Source: Bacteroidia bacterium (GTDB lineage: Bacteria > Bacteroidota > Bacteroidia > Cytophagales > Cyclobacteriaceae). Taken from it: a DNA stretch of 15,685 nt. Under the pieces are notes generated by a model. The model did not search any database. It saw nothing but the letters and a program-made list of their open reading frames with translations, and was not told the origin of the DNA. The DNA is taken from assembly GCA_016650355.1 (NCBI GenBank), contig JAENVX010000129.1, forward strand, positions 1-15,685, read 5' to 3'. The translations under genes were made by a program, and so were the position numbers. Numbering within the stretch: position 1 is the stretch's first letter; each line of letters begins with the position of its first letter. Positions 1 through 6,502 of the stretch are shown here, one piece after another.

Positions 1-285
1 GACCTATACAAAGGGCTAAGCGTAACCTTTACGGCAGATGCGGATGGAAAGAACGGAAGATACAATTCGGTGAATGGTGGAGTTGTATGGCCGGCAAGTG
101 GAACGTGGACATTTAAAAATGCTGATGCCAAAGCGATGACCCGCGATGACGGATTGGAAATTACTATCGATGCGATAGCTGAAAAGTCAATGACGATTTC
201 ATTCACCCGTACTGGCGACACAGTTTTTGAAGGTGGAAGAAATAAAGCAGTAGGGGGTAAGCATGTCATGACAATGGGGAGGTGA
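1..285 (+). CDS. C-terminal fragment of an unidentified secreted-type protein
   Basis: The reading frame is open from the first base of the window to a TGA at 283-285, giving 94 residues of a protein whose start lies outside to the left. An internal GTG at 70 is not a credible start, because coding-like sequence precedes it in the same frame. The visible part alternates polar and hydrophobic residues in beta-strand style, with segments such as GTWTFKNADA, LEITIDAIAE and SMTISFTRTG. This resembles the small beta-barrel (lipocalin-like) or Ig-like lipoproteins common in Bacteroidetes, but I do not recognise a specific family. It ends 17 bp before the stop of the convergent phosphate transporter gene. 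A beta-rich, probably exported protein is an inference from pattern only, since the signal peptide is not in view. Confidence 0.6.
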   Translation, partial: DLYKGLSVTFTADADGKNGRYNSVNGGVVWPASGTWTFKNADAKAMTRDDGLEITIDAIAEKSMTISFTRTGDTVFEGGRNKAVGGKHVMTMGR

Positions 286-302
286 AAGGCCGTTTATTGG
301 CT

Positions 303-1715
303 CTAGAATATACTTCTAAATAATAAGAATAAACTTCCGGATAGAACCATTACCACAGGCAGTGTCAATAACCAGGCGACCAAAATATTCCTAACGGTTT
401 CTGATTGTAAATTTTTGATTCCTTTGCTGGCCACCATACTTCCGGCAATGCCAGATGACAACACATGGGTTGTACTCACAGGCCATCCGAAGAAACTGGA
501 AAGGCCAATGGTGCTGGCGGCAACTAACTCAGCACTTGCCCCCTGTGCATACGTAAGATGTTGTTTGCCAATTTTCTCCCCAATCGTTTTTACAATTCTT
601 TTCCAGCCGATCATGGTTCCCAAACCTAATGAAATTGAAATCATGAAAATGACCCAGCCTGGTGCGTAGTCAGTGGCCTTCGTAAGTTTTTTCAAGTTGT
701 CTTTTACGTTTTTTTTATCAGCCTCGCTAACCCTCGCTTCCTCTTTCTTCATAAGGTCGCTCAGGTTTCTATTCATCACCAGCAAATCTTTACGTACATC
801 AAAACGATCTTCTTTCTTAATATTATCAATGTCAGCAACAGCAAGAAAATTTGCCTGCAGCCGTTGGTTCATGGCGATTGATTCGGTTAACTTGTTTTGA
901 TCTGGCTGGGCCAATGGCGCTGGATCAATGTTGGTTGCTATTAATTCAATTTTTTTCAGCGGATCCATTAGGGCTGCAGTCTCTATGTGCGAGTTTAATG
1001 CGAAATAGCCTGGCACAATTCCGATAAGTATTAACATCACAAGTCCAACACCCTTTTGTCCATCATTTTGTCCATGAAAAAAACTTACGGCAGTGCAGGT
1101 GAGTAATAATATTCCTCTGATCCAGGGAGGTGGAGGCGAATTTTTTTTAGGTTCTTTAAATAAGTCATCGCCCGTTGGGTTATCCTTCGTGAGATTACGA
1201 AGTAAAAACATTAAGATGATCACCATGGTGAAACCGAAAAGTGGTGATACTAATAATGAAAGCCCAATTTTCTGGGCTTGTCCCCAATTGACAGCCACAC
1301 CTTCAGCTGCAGGAAGCAACGAATAGGCAATACCAACCCCAAGAATTGAGCCTATAAGTGTATGAGAACTGGAACATGGAATACCGATATACCAGGTAGC
1401 CAGATTCCAGGTAATAGCGCTAATGAGAAGAGCAGCTACCATGGATATACTGTGTGCTATGTTTTGATCAATAAGGGACTCTACTGGAAGCAGGTTGACG
1501 ATACCCATCGCTACGGTAATTCCTCCTAAAAACACGCCCAATGAATTCATAAACCCAGACCAGATAACAGCAACCCATGGCTTTAGTGAATTGGTATAGA
1601 TGACGGTTGCTACCGCATTTGCGGTGTCATGAAATCCATTTACGAATTCGAAACCACAGGCTGCGACCAGGCACAGCACAAGCAAAACTGCGTAGGAAAA
1701 TTCTAACTCGAACAT
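303..1715 (-). CDS. PiT-family inorganic phosphate transporter
   Basis: This 470-residue inner-membrane protein imports inorganic phosphate, in known PiT members with a coupled cation (H+ or Na+). The family's inverted duplicated signatures are visible: FVNGFHDTANAVATVI at residues 24-39 pairs with FFHGQNDGQKGVGLVML at 212-228, and GIPCSSSHTLIGSILG at 111-126 pairs with GWPVSTTHVLSSGIAG at 410-425. Hydrophobic segments fill residues 1-240 and 350-470. Between them, residues about 241-350 are hydrophilic and rich in K, D and E, forming a helical, probably cytoplasmic insert. The ATG at 1713-1715 is the natural start and has no Shine-Dalgarno sequence. The gene is alone on its strand: no PhoU-like partner is adjacent, and both neighbours face it or diverge from it. 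A Pho-box-like repeat and a -7 element lie upstream. The family call is firm; the exact ion coupling is not deducible. Confidence 0.95.
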   Translation of the reverse strand: MFELEFSYAVLLVLCLVAACGFEFVNGFHDTANAVATVIYTNSLKPWVAVIWSGFMNSLGVFLGGITVAMGIVNLLPVESLIDQNIAHSISMVAALLISAITWNLATWYIGIPCSSSHTLIGSILGVGIAYSLLPAAEGVAVNWGQAQKIGLSLLVSPLFGFTMVIILMFLLRNLTKDNPTGDDLFKEPKKNSPPPPWIRGILLLTCTAVSFFHGQNDGQKGVGLVMLILIGIVPGYFALNSHIETAALMDPLKKIELIATNIDPAPLAQPDQNKLTESIAMNQRLQANFLAVADIDNIKKEDRFDVRKDLLVMNRNLSDLMKKEEARVSEADKKNVKDNLKKLTKATDYAPGWVIFMISISLGLGTMIGWKRIVKTIGEKIGKQHLTYAQGASAELVAASTIGLSSFFGWPVSTTHVLSSGIAGSMVASKGIKNLQSETVRNILVAWLLTLPVVMVLSGSLFLLFRSIF

Positions 1716-1758
1716 GCTGATTAGGAATTTAAGCGTTGATTTGGGCTGTAAATTCGGC

Positions 1759-1766
1759 CAAAGGTA
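1759..1766 (-). promoter_or_regulatory. -7 promoter element of the phosphate transporter gene
   Basis: On the minus strand this reads TACCTTTG, an exact match to the Bacteroidetes TAnnTTTG -7 consensus. It would place the transcript start near 1753, giving a leader of about 38 nt. No TTG appears at the expected -33 spacing; a repeated motif occupies that region instead. Confidence 0.55.
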
Positions 1767-1782
1767 AGATTCCGTTTCCTGC

Positions 1783-1807
1783 CCATTGTTATGCCATTGT
1801 TAACAAT
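1783..1807 (-). promoter_or_regulatory. Pho-box-like direct repeat upstream of the phosphate transporter
   Basis: The nonamer CCATTGTTA occurs twice on the plus strand, at 1783-1791 and 1794-1802, with an 11-bp period. Read toward the transporter gene this is TTAACA-N5-ATAACA (1798-1803 and 1787-1792). That is the architecture of PhoB/PhoP boxes: short direct repeats one helical turn apart. It lies about 16 bp upstream of the -7 element, where a -33 element is missing, as expected of an activator-dependent promoter. The distal copy also falls inside a perfect 12-bp palindrome, ATTGTTAACAAT at 1796-1807, so a dimeric repressor site is an alternative reading. Confidence 0.4.
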
Positions 1808-1978
1808 TACCGAATTCATTCAGACAAGATTATTATAAAATCAACGCTGAACAACGGCCACCTTCAACTATTGGAGATCTATTATTTATCACTTTGAAAG
1901 TCAAGGTTTTAAAGTTCAATTTTGGCTGTTATCGAGTGAGGTCTCTTTTGCATTTTATTCGGGGAGAGCCCAATTCAA

Positions 1979-1986
1979 TACCTTTG
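1979..1986 (+). promoter_or_regulatory. -7 promoter element of the pdeM-capA unit
   Basis: TACCTTTG is an exact TAnnTTTG match that ends only 7 bp before the ATG at 1994. Transcription would start at or within a few bases of the start codon, implying a leaderless or nearly leaderless mRNA. The nearest upstream TTTG, at 1947-1950, is 28 bp away, longer than the usual spacing of about 19 bp. Confidence 0.5.
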
Positions 1987-1993
1987 TGGATTG

Positions 1994-2647
1994 ATGAATA
2001 TTGAGATACGCGGCCAACGAATTACCATGCTTCCTGAAAAGGCGTTGACGTTAATGTCGGGGAAGATTTTGGTTCTGGCCGATTTGCATTTTGGCAAGAT
2101 TAATCATTTTAGAAAATCCGGAATACCTGTTCCTCCGAAAGCGAATGACCGGAACTCAGAATTTTTGATTGATTTGCTAAATCGCGTGAAGCCGGATCGG
2201 GTAATTTTTTTAGGTGATTTATTTCATAGTCATTACAATGAAGAATGGGAAGTGCTGGGGCAGGTGCTTCATCATTTTTCGTCATGCCAGTTTGAATTGG
2301 TTAAAGGAAATCATGACATCATGAGTAAGCTGCAATATGAGCGACATAAGATGAAAGTTCATGAAGGGGAATTGAAAATTGGGCCATTCGTATTTACGCA
2401 CGAGCCACAAGAAAATCCCGGGTTGGACGCTTATAATATTGCCGGTCACATTCATCCGGGCGTTCACCTATCGGGAAAAGGAAAACAATCTTTAATGTTA
2501 CCTTGTTTTTATTTTGGCGCGCACCAGGGCATCATGCCTGCGTTTGGCTCCTTTACGGGATTAGCAAGGATACGTCCAAAAAAGAATGATCAGGTTTTTG
2601 TGATAGCCGAAAGCAAAATTTTGAAAGTAGATCAAGAGCAAATATGA
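1994..2647 (+). CDS. pdeM: PdeM-like metallophosphoesterase (ligase-associated DNA damage response type)
   Basis: This is a 217-residue cytoplasmic calcineurin-like phosphoesterase. The metal-binding motifs appear in order: D30-L-H32, GD at 74-75, GNHD at 105-108, TH at 135-136 and GHIHP at 151-155, which is the complete two-metal set. The N-terminal pattern (LPEKALTL, LVLADLHFGK, FRKSGIPVP) and short length match the PdeM family, annotated as a ligase-associated DNA damage response endonuclease/phosphodiesterase. I use the ATG at 1994; a TTG at 1991 adds one residue and is less likely. In many bacteria this gene sits with a DNA ligase, a helicase and an exonuclease, but none is present here. 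Instead its TGA overlaps the ATG of a CapA-type gene. The fold is certain and the PdeM subfamily likely; the substrate in this organism is inferred. Confidence 0.85.
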   Translation: MNIEIRGQRITMLPEKALTLMSGKILVLADLHFGKINHFRKSGIPVPPKANDRNSEFLIDLLNRVKPDRVIFLGDLFHSHYNEEWEVLGQVLHHFSSCQFELVKGNHDIMSKLQYERHKMKVHEGELKIGPFVFTHEPQENPGLDAYNIAGHIHPGVHLSGKGKQSLMLPCFYFGAHQGIMPAFGSFTGLARIRPKKNDQVFVIAESKILKVDQEQI

Positions 2648-3765
2648 AAAACATTTTTCTTGGATTACTTTTTATCTCTTATGCTGCGTCTGCCCAGGAT
2701 ACCACACGTTTATCACTCGTATTTTTTGGTGACATCATGCAACATGATTCTCAAATTGGGGGTGCATACGACACACTCGCCAAGACGTACGACTATTCTT
2801 CCTGCTTTCAATACATAAAACCGTATCTCGATTCAGCTGACCTTGCAATCGGCAATCTGGAAGTGACACTCGCTGGCCCTCCATACAAGGGTTATCCACT
2901 TTTTAGTGCACCAGATGAATTATTGACAACACTTAAGGATACAGGAGTAGATGTTTTAGTCACAGCCAATAACCATTGTGTTGATCGTGGCAGGATTGGT
3001 CTTGAACGTACAGTAATGATGCTGGATAGTTTTAAAATTTCTCATACGGGTACTTTTATAGATACTGTAAATCGATTGAACGATTATCCCTTGACGGTGC
3101 TGCGAAATGGTTTTGCATTGTCAATACTTAATTACACGTATGGAACGAATGGCATGCCAGTTGAGAAACCAAACATGGTAAATCGCATAGACACTGCAGC
3201 CATCAAAAAGGATTTAACGAAAGCGCGAGAAGCTCACTCAGACGCGATCATTGTGTTCATGCATTGGGGATCTGAATATCAAAGCCTTCCATCAAAATTT
3301 CAAAAAGAGTTAACAGATTTCTGTTTCCAGTATGGTGCTAAGATGGTAATTGGATCACATCCCCATGTTTTGCAACCGATGGAGTGGAGAAAGGAATCGG
3401 ATCAGTTGGTTGCCTACTCTCTGGGTAATTTTGTCTCGGGTCAACGAAAAAGATATACGGATGGCGGAGCGCTGTTGAAAGTGGAACTTCAAAAAATTAT
3501 CCAGAAGGATAGCAGTTCAAGTACTCAGATCAATAACTCTGGCTACCTGTTGGAATGGGTTTACCGTACTTCTGGCCGCGACAAAAAATACTTTATTCTT
3601 CCGTCACCTGAATTTGAGGCTGTCCTTTCAGAGAAAGAAGAAACTGATGAGGCAACTTTGAATTTGACTCCATCGGATAAGCAATCTTTTAAATTATTTT
3701 TAGATGACTCCCGCGCGCTTTTCAAGAAGCATAACCTAAATATTGAAGAGTCAATCCGTGATTGA
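2644..3765 (+). CDS. CapA-family (PGA_cap) metallophosphatase-like protein
   Basis: This 373-residue protein carries a bacterial capsule-synthesis CapA/PgsA domain, which has a calcineurin-like phosphoesterase fold. Visible motifs are FFGDI around residue 30, GNLE at 70-73, NNH at 109-111, MHWG at 206-209, GSHPH at 237-241 and SLGNF at 259-263, the full conserved series. The N-terminus (LGLLFISYAASA then QDT) looks like a signal peptide cut near residue 18, so the enzyme is probably periplasmic or surface-bound. CapA itself takes part in poly-gamma-glutamate production, but most Bacteroidetes homologues have no proven role, and no capB or capC is present here. The ATG overlaps the preceding stop as ATGA, implying translational coupling to pdeM. 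A terminator follows within the end of the convergent gene. Confidence 0.88.
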   Translation: MKNIFLGLLFISYAASAQDTTRLSLVFFGDIMQHDSQIGGAYDTLAKTYDYSSCFQYIKPYLDSADLAIGNLEVTLAGPPYKGYPLFSAPDELLTTLKDTGVDVLVTANNHCVDRGRIGLERTVMMLDSFKISHTGTFIDTVNRLNDYPLTVLRNGFALSILNYTYGTNGMPVEKPNMVNRIDTAAIKKDLTKAREAHSDAIIVFMHWGSEYQSLPSKFQKELTDFCFQYGAKMVIGSHPHVLQPMEWRKESDQLVAYSLGNFVSGQRKRYTDGGALLKVELQKIIQKDSSSSTQINNSGYLLEWVYRTSGRDKKYFILPSPEFEAVLSEKEETDEATLNLTPSDKQSFKLFLDDSRALFKKHNLNIEESIRD

Positions 3766-3781
3766 GTTTATTTAAATCAAT

Positions 3782-3822
3782 AAGAGGCTTCAGATTTCAG
3801 AAACTATCTACGCCTCTTTTTT
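3782..3822 (+). terminator. Intrinsic terminator of the pdeM-capA unit, inside the end of the convergent gene
   Basis: AAGAGGC at 3782-3788 pairs with GCCTCTT at 3812-3818. A second short stem (AGAT 3792-3795 with ATCT 3806-3809) lies inside, after a small internal loop. A run of six T residues at 3817-3822 follows on the plus strand. The right arm and T run lie within the last codons of the minus-strand gene that ends at 3804. On the minus strand no T run follows, so it should act mainly for capA. Confidence 0.6.
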
Positions 3823-4523
3823 CCGCTACTTTGTTTACCACCTCCCGAGAAGATGAGACCAATCGAAAATTCCAGGCCAGTAAGATCTACCTGCGCATCT
3901 TGAAAGTCTGCTTGCTTTGTTTGATTGACACCTCCAAGTGAACCTCCAGTGTAGGAACCGGTAAGCGGAAGTTTTGCCTGACTAGATAGGTAATTCGTCT
4001 CCAGTGAAATTCCAACTTGACGGGTAACATAAAAAGTAACTTCGGCTCCGAACAAATAGCCAAATCCCGGATGGTTAGAAAAGGACAAATCAGCATTCGC
4101 CACATCCCAGCCTTCAAGTTTTCGCAATCCCCTGTCAATATTTCCATAATCTAATTTTTGCGCAAAACCATAAAAGATGAACCCTCCACCTTTTATATCC
4201 AGTTCTACGCCTCTTCCTTTCAATTGAAACACTAACTCTCCGGGAACAAGTATTGTGAAATTTGGTCCAAGTAATGGATCCTTTGATTCGAATGGAAGCC
4301 CCTTCATATTTAATCCAGACATACGATAAAGTGAAGCGCCTGTTTCCAAGGCAATGAATCGGTTTAGATTAACACCCAGACCACGAATGGAAAATGGACT
4401 GATAGGAGTAGAAAAGTATCCATTTTTAGGGATGAAATAAGAAAAGGATAAACCCACATTTTGAGCAACAGAAGGAACGGTGAAAACTAGTCCCAAGATT
4501 GCTGCAAGAATTACTTTTTTCAT
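3804..4523 (-). CDS. Small outer-membrane beta-barrel-like protein with polybasic tail
   Basis: This 239-residue protein begins with a clear signal peptide (KKVILAAILGLVF, cleavage after SVAQ near residue 21). The rest is made of short amphipathic, aromatic- and glycine-rich stretches typical of porin-like or OmpW/OmpA-type barrels: VGLSFSYFIP, FIALETGASLYR, GFGYLFGAEVTFYV, VGISLETNYL and LEFSIGLIFSG. I do not recognise a named family. The last strand is followed by a tail, GGGKQSSGKKRRR, unusual for a barrel that normally ends at its last strand. That tail is encoded over the terminator of the convergent gene. It starts 34 bp after the stop of the upstream LtaS-like gene on the same strand, with no obvious promoter between, so co-transcription is likely. 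Outer-membrane location is inferred. Confidence 0.72.
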   Translation of the reverse strand: MKKVILAAILGLVFTVPSVAQNVGLSFSYFIPKNGYFSTPISPFSIRGLGVNLNRFIALETGASLYRMSGLNMKGLPFESKDPLLGPNFTILVPGELVFQLKGRGVELDIKGGGFIFYGFAQKLDYGNIDRGLRKLEGWDVANADLSFSNHPGFGYLFGAEVTFYVTRQVGISLETNYLSSQAKLPLTGSYTGGSLGGVNQTKQADFQDAQVDLTGLEFSIGLIFSGGGKQSSGKKRRR

Positions 4524-4557
4524 AAGGGAAAAATTAAATAAGCAAGATATCTATAAA

Positions 4558-6381
4558 TCAACGCTTGTTGTAGTCAGTGAAAAGAACTTGCATGTATGCC
4601 TTGCCCCATTTGAGGTCATCATCCTTTCCTTCCTGTTTGATGTATTTCTTAAAATCGAAGTCGTAAATATTTTCAGTGTTTGGATCAATATATCCATAGC
4701 CATTATGAAAAATATAGGTGGCAAAGGGTCTCACTTCCTTTGACAAGATGTTTTTGCTAAACTTAAATTTATCAACAGGGTTTTTTAGTTGTGCCAAAAC
4801 TGTATTGGCGATATCGGTCTGCCCTGCAAAAGTTCTAATCACTGTGTCTCTTTTTGTAATCGCTCCACCCAGCCACAACATCGGTATCTTAAAACGTTCT
4901 TTCTCCTTTATTTCTTCTTGATTGGGATGGCGGTGCCCGTGGTCGGCTGTTATAATTATCCACGTATTTTCCCACCACGATTGTTGTTTCGCTTGGGAAA
5001 TAAAATTGCCAAGACATATATCTGTATAAATGCAGGAGTTGAGAAACAATGAGCTATCATCATTTCCAGTGATAATAGGTTTCATGGGTACGTCAAAAGG
5101 TTCATGACTACTTAGCGAAAGCATTACTTTAAAGAAGGGATTGGAGGCTGTATCGCACTCAGCTAACAATCGATCGAAAACAAACTGATCATGAACGCCC
5201 CATTTTGAAGTGTTAATGCTATCATCGAAATCATCGTCTTCGGTGATGTGGCTAAAGCCTGCAGAGATAATATAAGACTCCATATTTGCGAAACTGATAT
5301 CTCCACCGTAAATAAAGGAAGTGCTGTAACCCAATGAATTAGCTACTCTTGGTAAAAAGGGCAGAGATTCTGTTTTGTTAGGAAATTTTATAATAGATGT
5401 GAGTGGTTGAGCTGGATAACCGCTAAGAATTGATACAATGCCTTTGTCGGTTCGATCACCGCTGGCATAAAAATTATCGAATAGTACTCCTTCGTGTGTT
5501 AATTTATTGAAGTTAGGTGTAATGTTATCCAGCCCACCCAGTGGTTTGATAATCTTGGAAGTAAAACTCTCCAGTACAATTAAAATGATATTAGGTTTGG
5601 GCGTGGAGAGAAATGAATTTGAATCAGGTTCTGATTTTGTCATTTCTGACAATAGCGTTTCGGCTTCTATCGGACTATAAAAATCTTTGGCATATTTATG
5701 TGTTTTGGTCGAAACAACACTCAAAAAGAAATTCCACACCACATTGATGCCCGCATGGTTTGGAAAAACCTTAGTCTTATGAAAGTAGACGACACCGGTA
5801 TTTAACGGTGCAACTGTAAAACTGCTTCGGATGGGAACAAACAAAGAGGCTGTAATGAGAAACAGTATGATTGCCCAGAAATGACTGGCTCGAGGGAGGT
5901 GCAGAAATAATTTGGCAATTCGTGCATAATAAAACCAAATGAACAGGCAAAAAAGGACACTAAAAATGAATATTAGCAATAGAAGGATGTAAGGATTTGC
6001 ACTTGCTATTCCTTCACCTCGAGCATACATAAGAGGAGTTGTGTCCATCCGAAAACCCCATTGTTTATATAATTCTAGATCAGCAACAACAATTGCTGCA
6101 GAGATTAGAAGTAAGATGGTTATTATCGTGTTGTTAATATAATATAGTGCTTTGCCAAGAGTAAATACTGATACTGTGAGGAGTAAGCCGGTGAGAATTA
6201 ACCAATACCCCGCCATGGCAAGGTCCATGCGCAGTCCAAGGAAGTTGAGTGTGAGTATATCAATAAGTTTTAGAGATGAGGTTTGGTTAAAATGATAAAA
6301 AAGAAATATGGAGCGGCTGAAGACAAAAAAAACAATCCAGTATAAGCCGATCCATCCAAAAAGTTTAAGTCTCTCCTTCAT
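4558..6381 (-). CDS. LTA synthase-like membrane sulfatase/phosphoglycerol transferase family protein
   Basis: This 607-residue protein has five hydrophobic segments (about residues 8-30, 58-75, 85-102, 130-152 and 167-187), then an extracytoplasmic sulfatase-fold domain from about 260. Active-site features match the LtaS/alkaline phosphatase superfamily: metal-binding E271 in VLESF, the likely nucleophile T311 in GDRTDKG, WGVHD at 394-398, SSHEPF at 424-429, and D480/H481 in ITADHGHRHP. Family members transfer phosphoglycerol or phosphoethanolamine onto envelope molecules. Gram-negative Bacteroidetes lack classical lipoteichoic acid, so the acceptor is unknown here. The frame is open upstream to 6429, but I choose the ATG at 6379-6381 (MKERLKLF): it directly precedes the first membrane helix, whereas the extra 16 residues look non-coding. 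It is followed at 34 bp by a beta-barrel-like gene, and it diverges from the amidohydrolase gene. Confidence 0.88.
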   Translation of the reverse strand: MKERLKLFGWIGLYWIVFFVFSRSIFLFYHFNQTSSLKLIDILTLNFLGLRMDLAMAGYWLILTGLLLTVSVFTLGKALYYINNTIITILLLISAAIVVADLELYKQWGFRMDTTPLMYARGEGIASANPYILLLLIFIFSVLFCLFIWFYYARIAKLFLHLPRASHFWAIILFLITASLFVPIRSSFTVAPLNTGVVYFHKTKVFPNHAGINVVWNFFLSVVSTKTHKYAKDFYSPIEAETLLSEMTKSEPDSNSFLSTPKPNIILIVLESFTSKIIKPLGGLDNITPNFNKLTHEGVLFDNFYASGDRTDKGIVSILSGYPAQPLTSIIKFPNKTESLPFLPRVANSLGYSTSFIYGGDISFANMESYIISAGFSHITEDDDFDDSINTSKWGVHDQFVFDRLLAECDTASNPFFKVMLSLSSHEPFDVPMKPIITGNDDSSLFLNSCIYTDICLGNFISQAKQQSWWENTWIIITADHGHRHPNQEEIKEKERFKIPMLWLGGAITKRDTVIRTFAGQTDIANTVLAQLKNPVDKFKFSKNILSKEVRPFATYIFHNGYGYIDPNTENIYDFDFKKYIKQEGKDDDLKWGKAYMQVLFTDYNKR

Positions 6382-6502
6382 TAGGCACGAAGTTAGCAGA
6401 ACCGGATAATTCTGCCTCCTCCCATCCAAAAGATGTTATAAAACCGATTACTTTTCTGTAAAATTGGATAACTGCGAATCTGATTGATATAAATATTAAA
6501 TA

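Noticed and set aside
1991..1993. TTG as an alternative start of the PdeM-like gene
   Set aside because: It adds one residue directly before an ATG and sits at the predicted transcription start; the ATG at 1994 is the simpler choice.
4480..5052. Three overlapping plus-strand frames inside the LtaS-like and barrel genes
   Set aside because: They lie opposite well-supported coding sequence with intact catalytic motifs and have no independent evidence.
6382..6429. A 16-residue N-terminal extension of the LtaS-like protein
   Set aside because: The extension has no family-like features, and the ATG at 6379-6381 leads directly into the first membrane helix.
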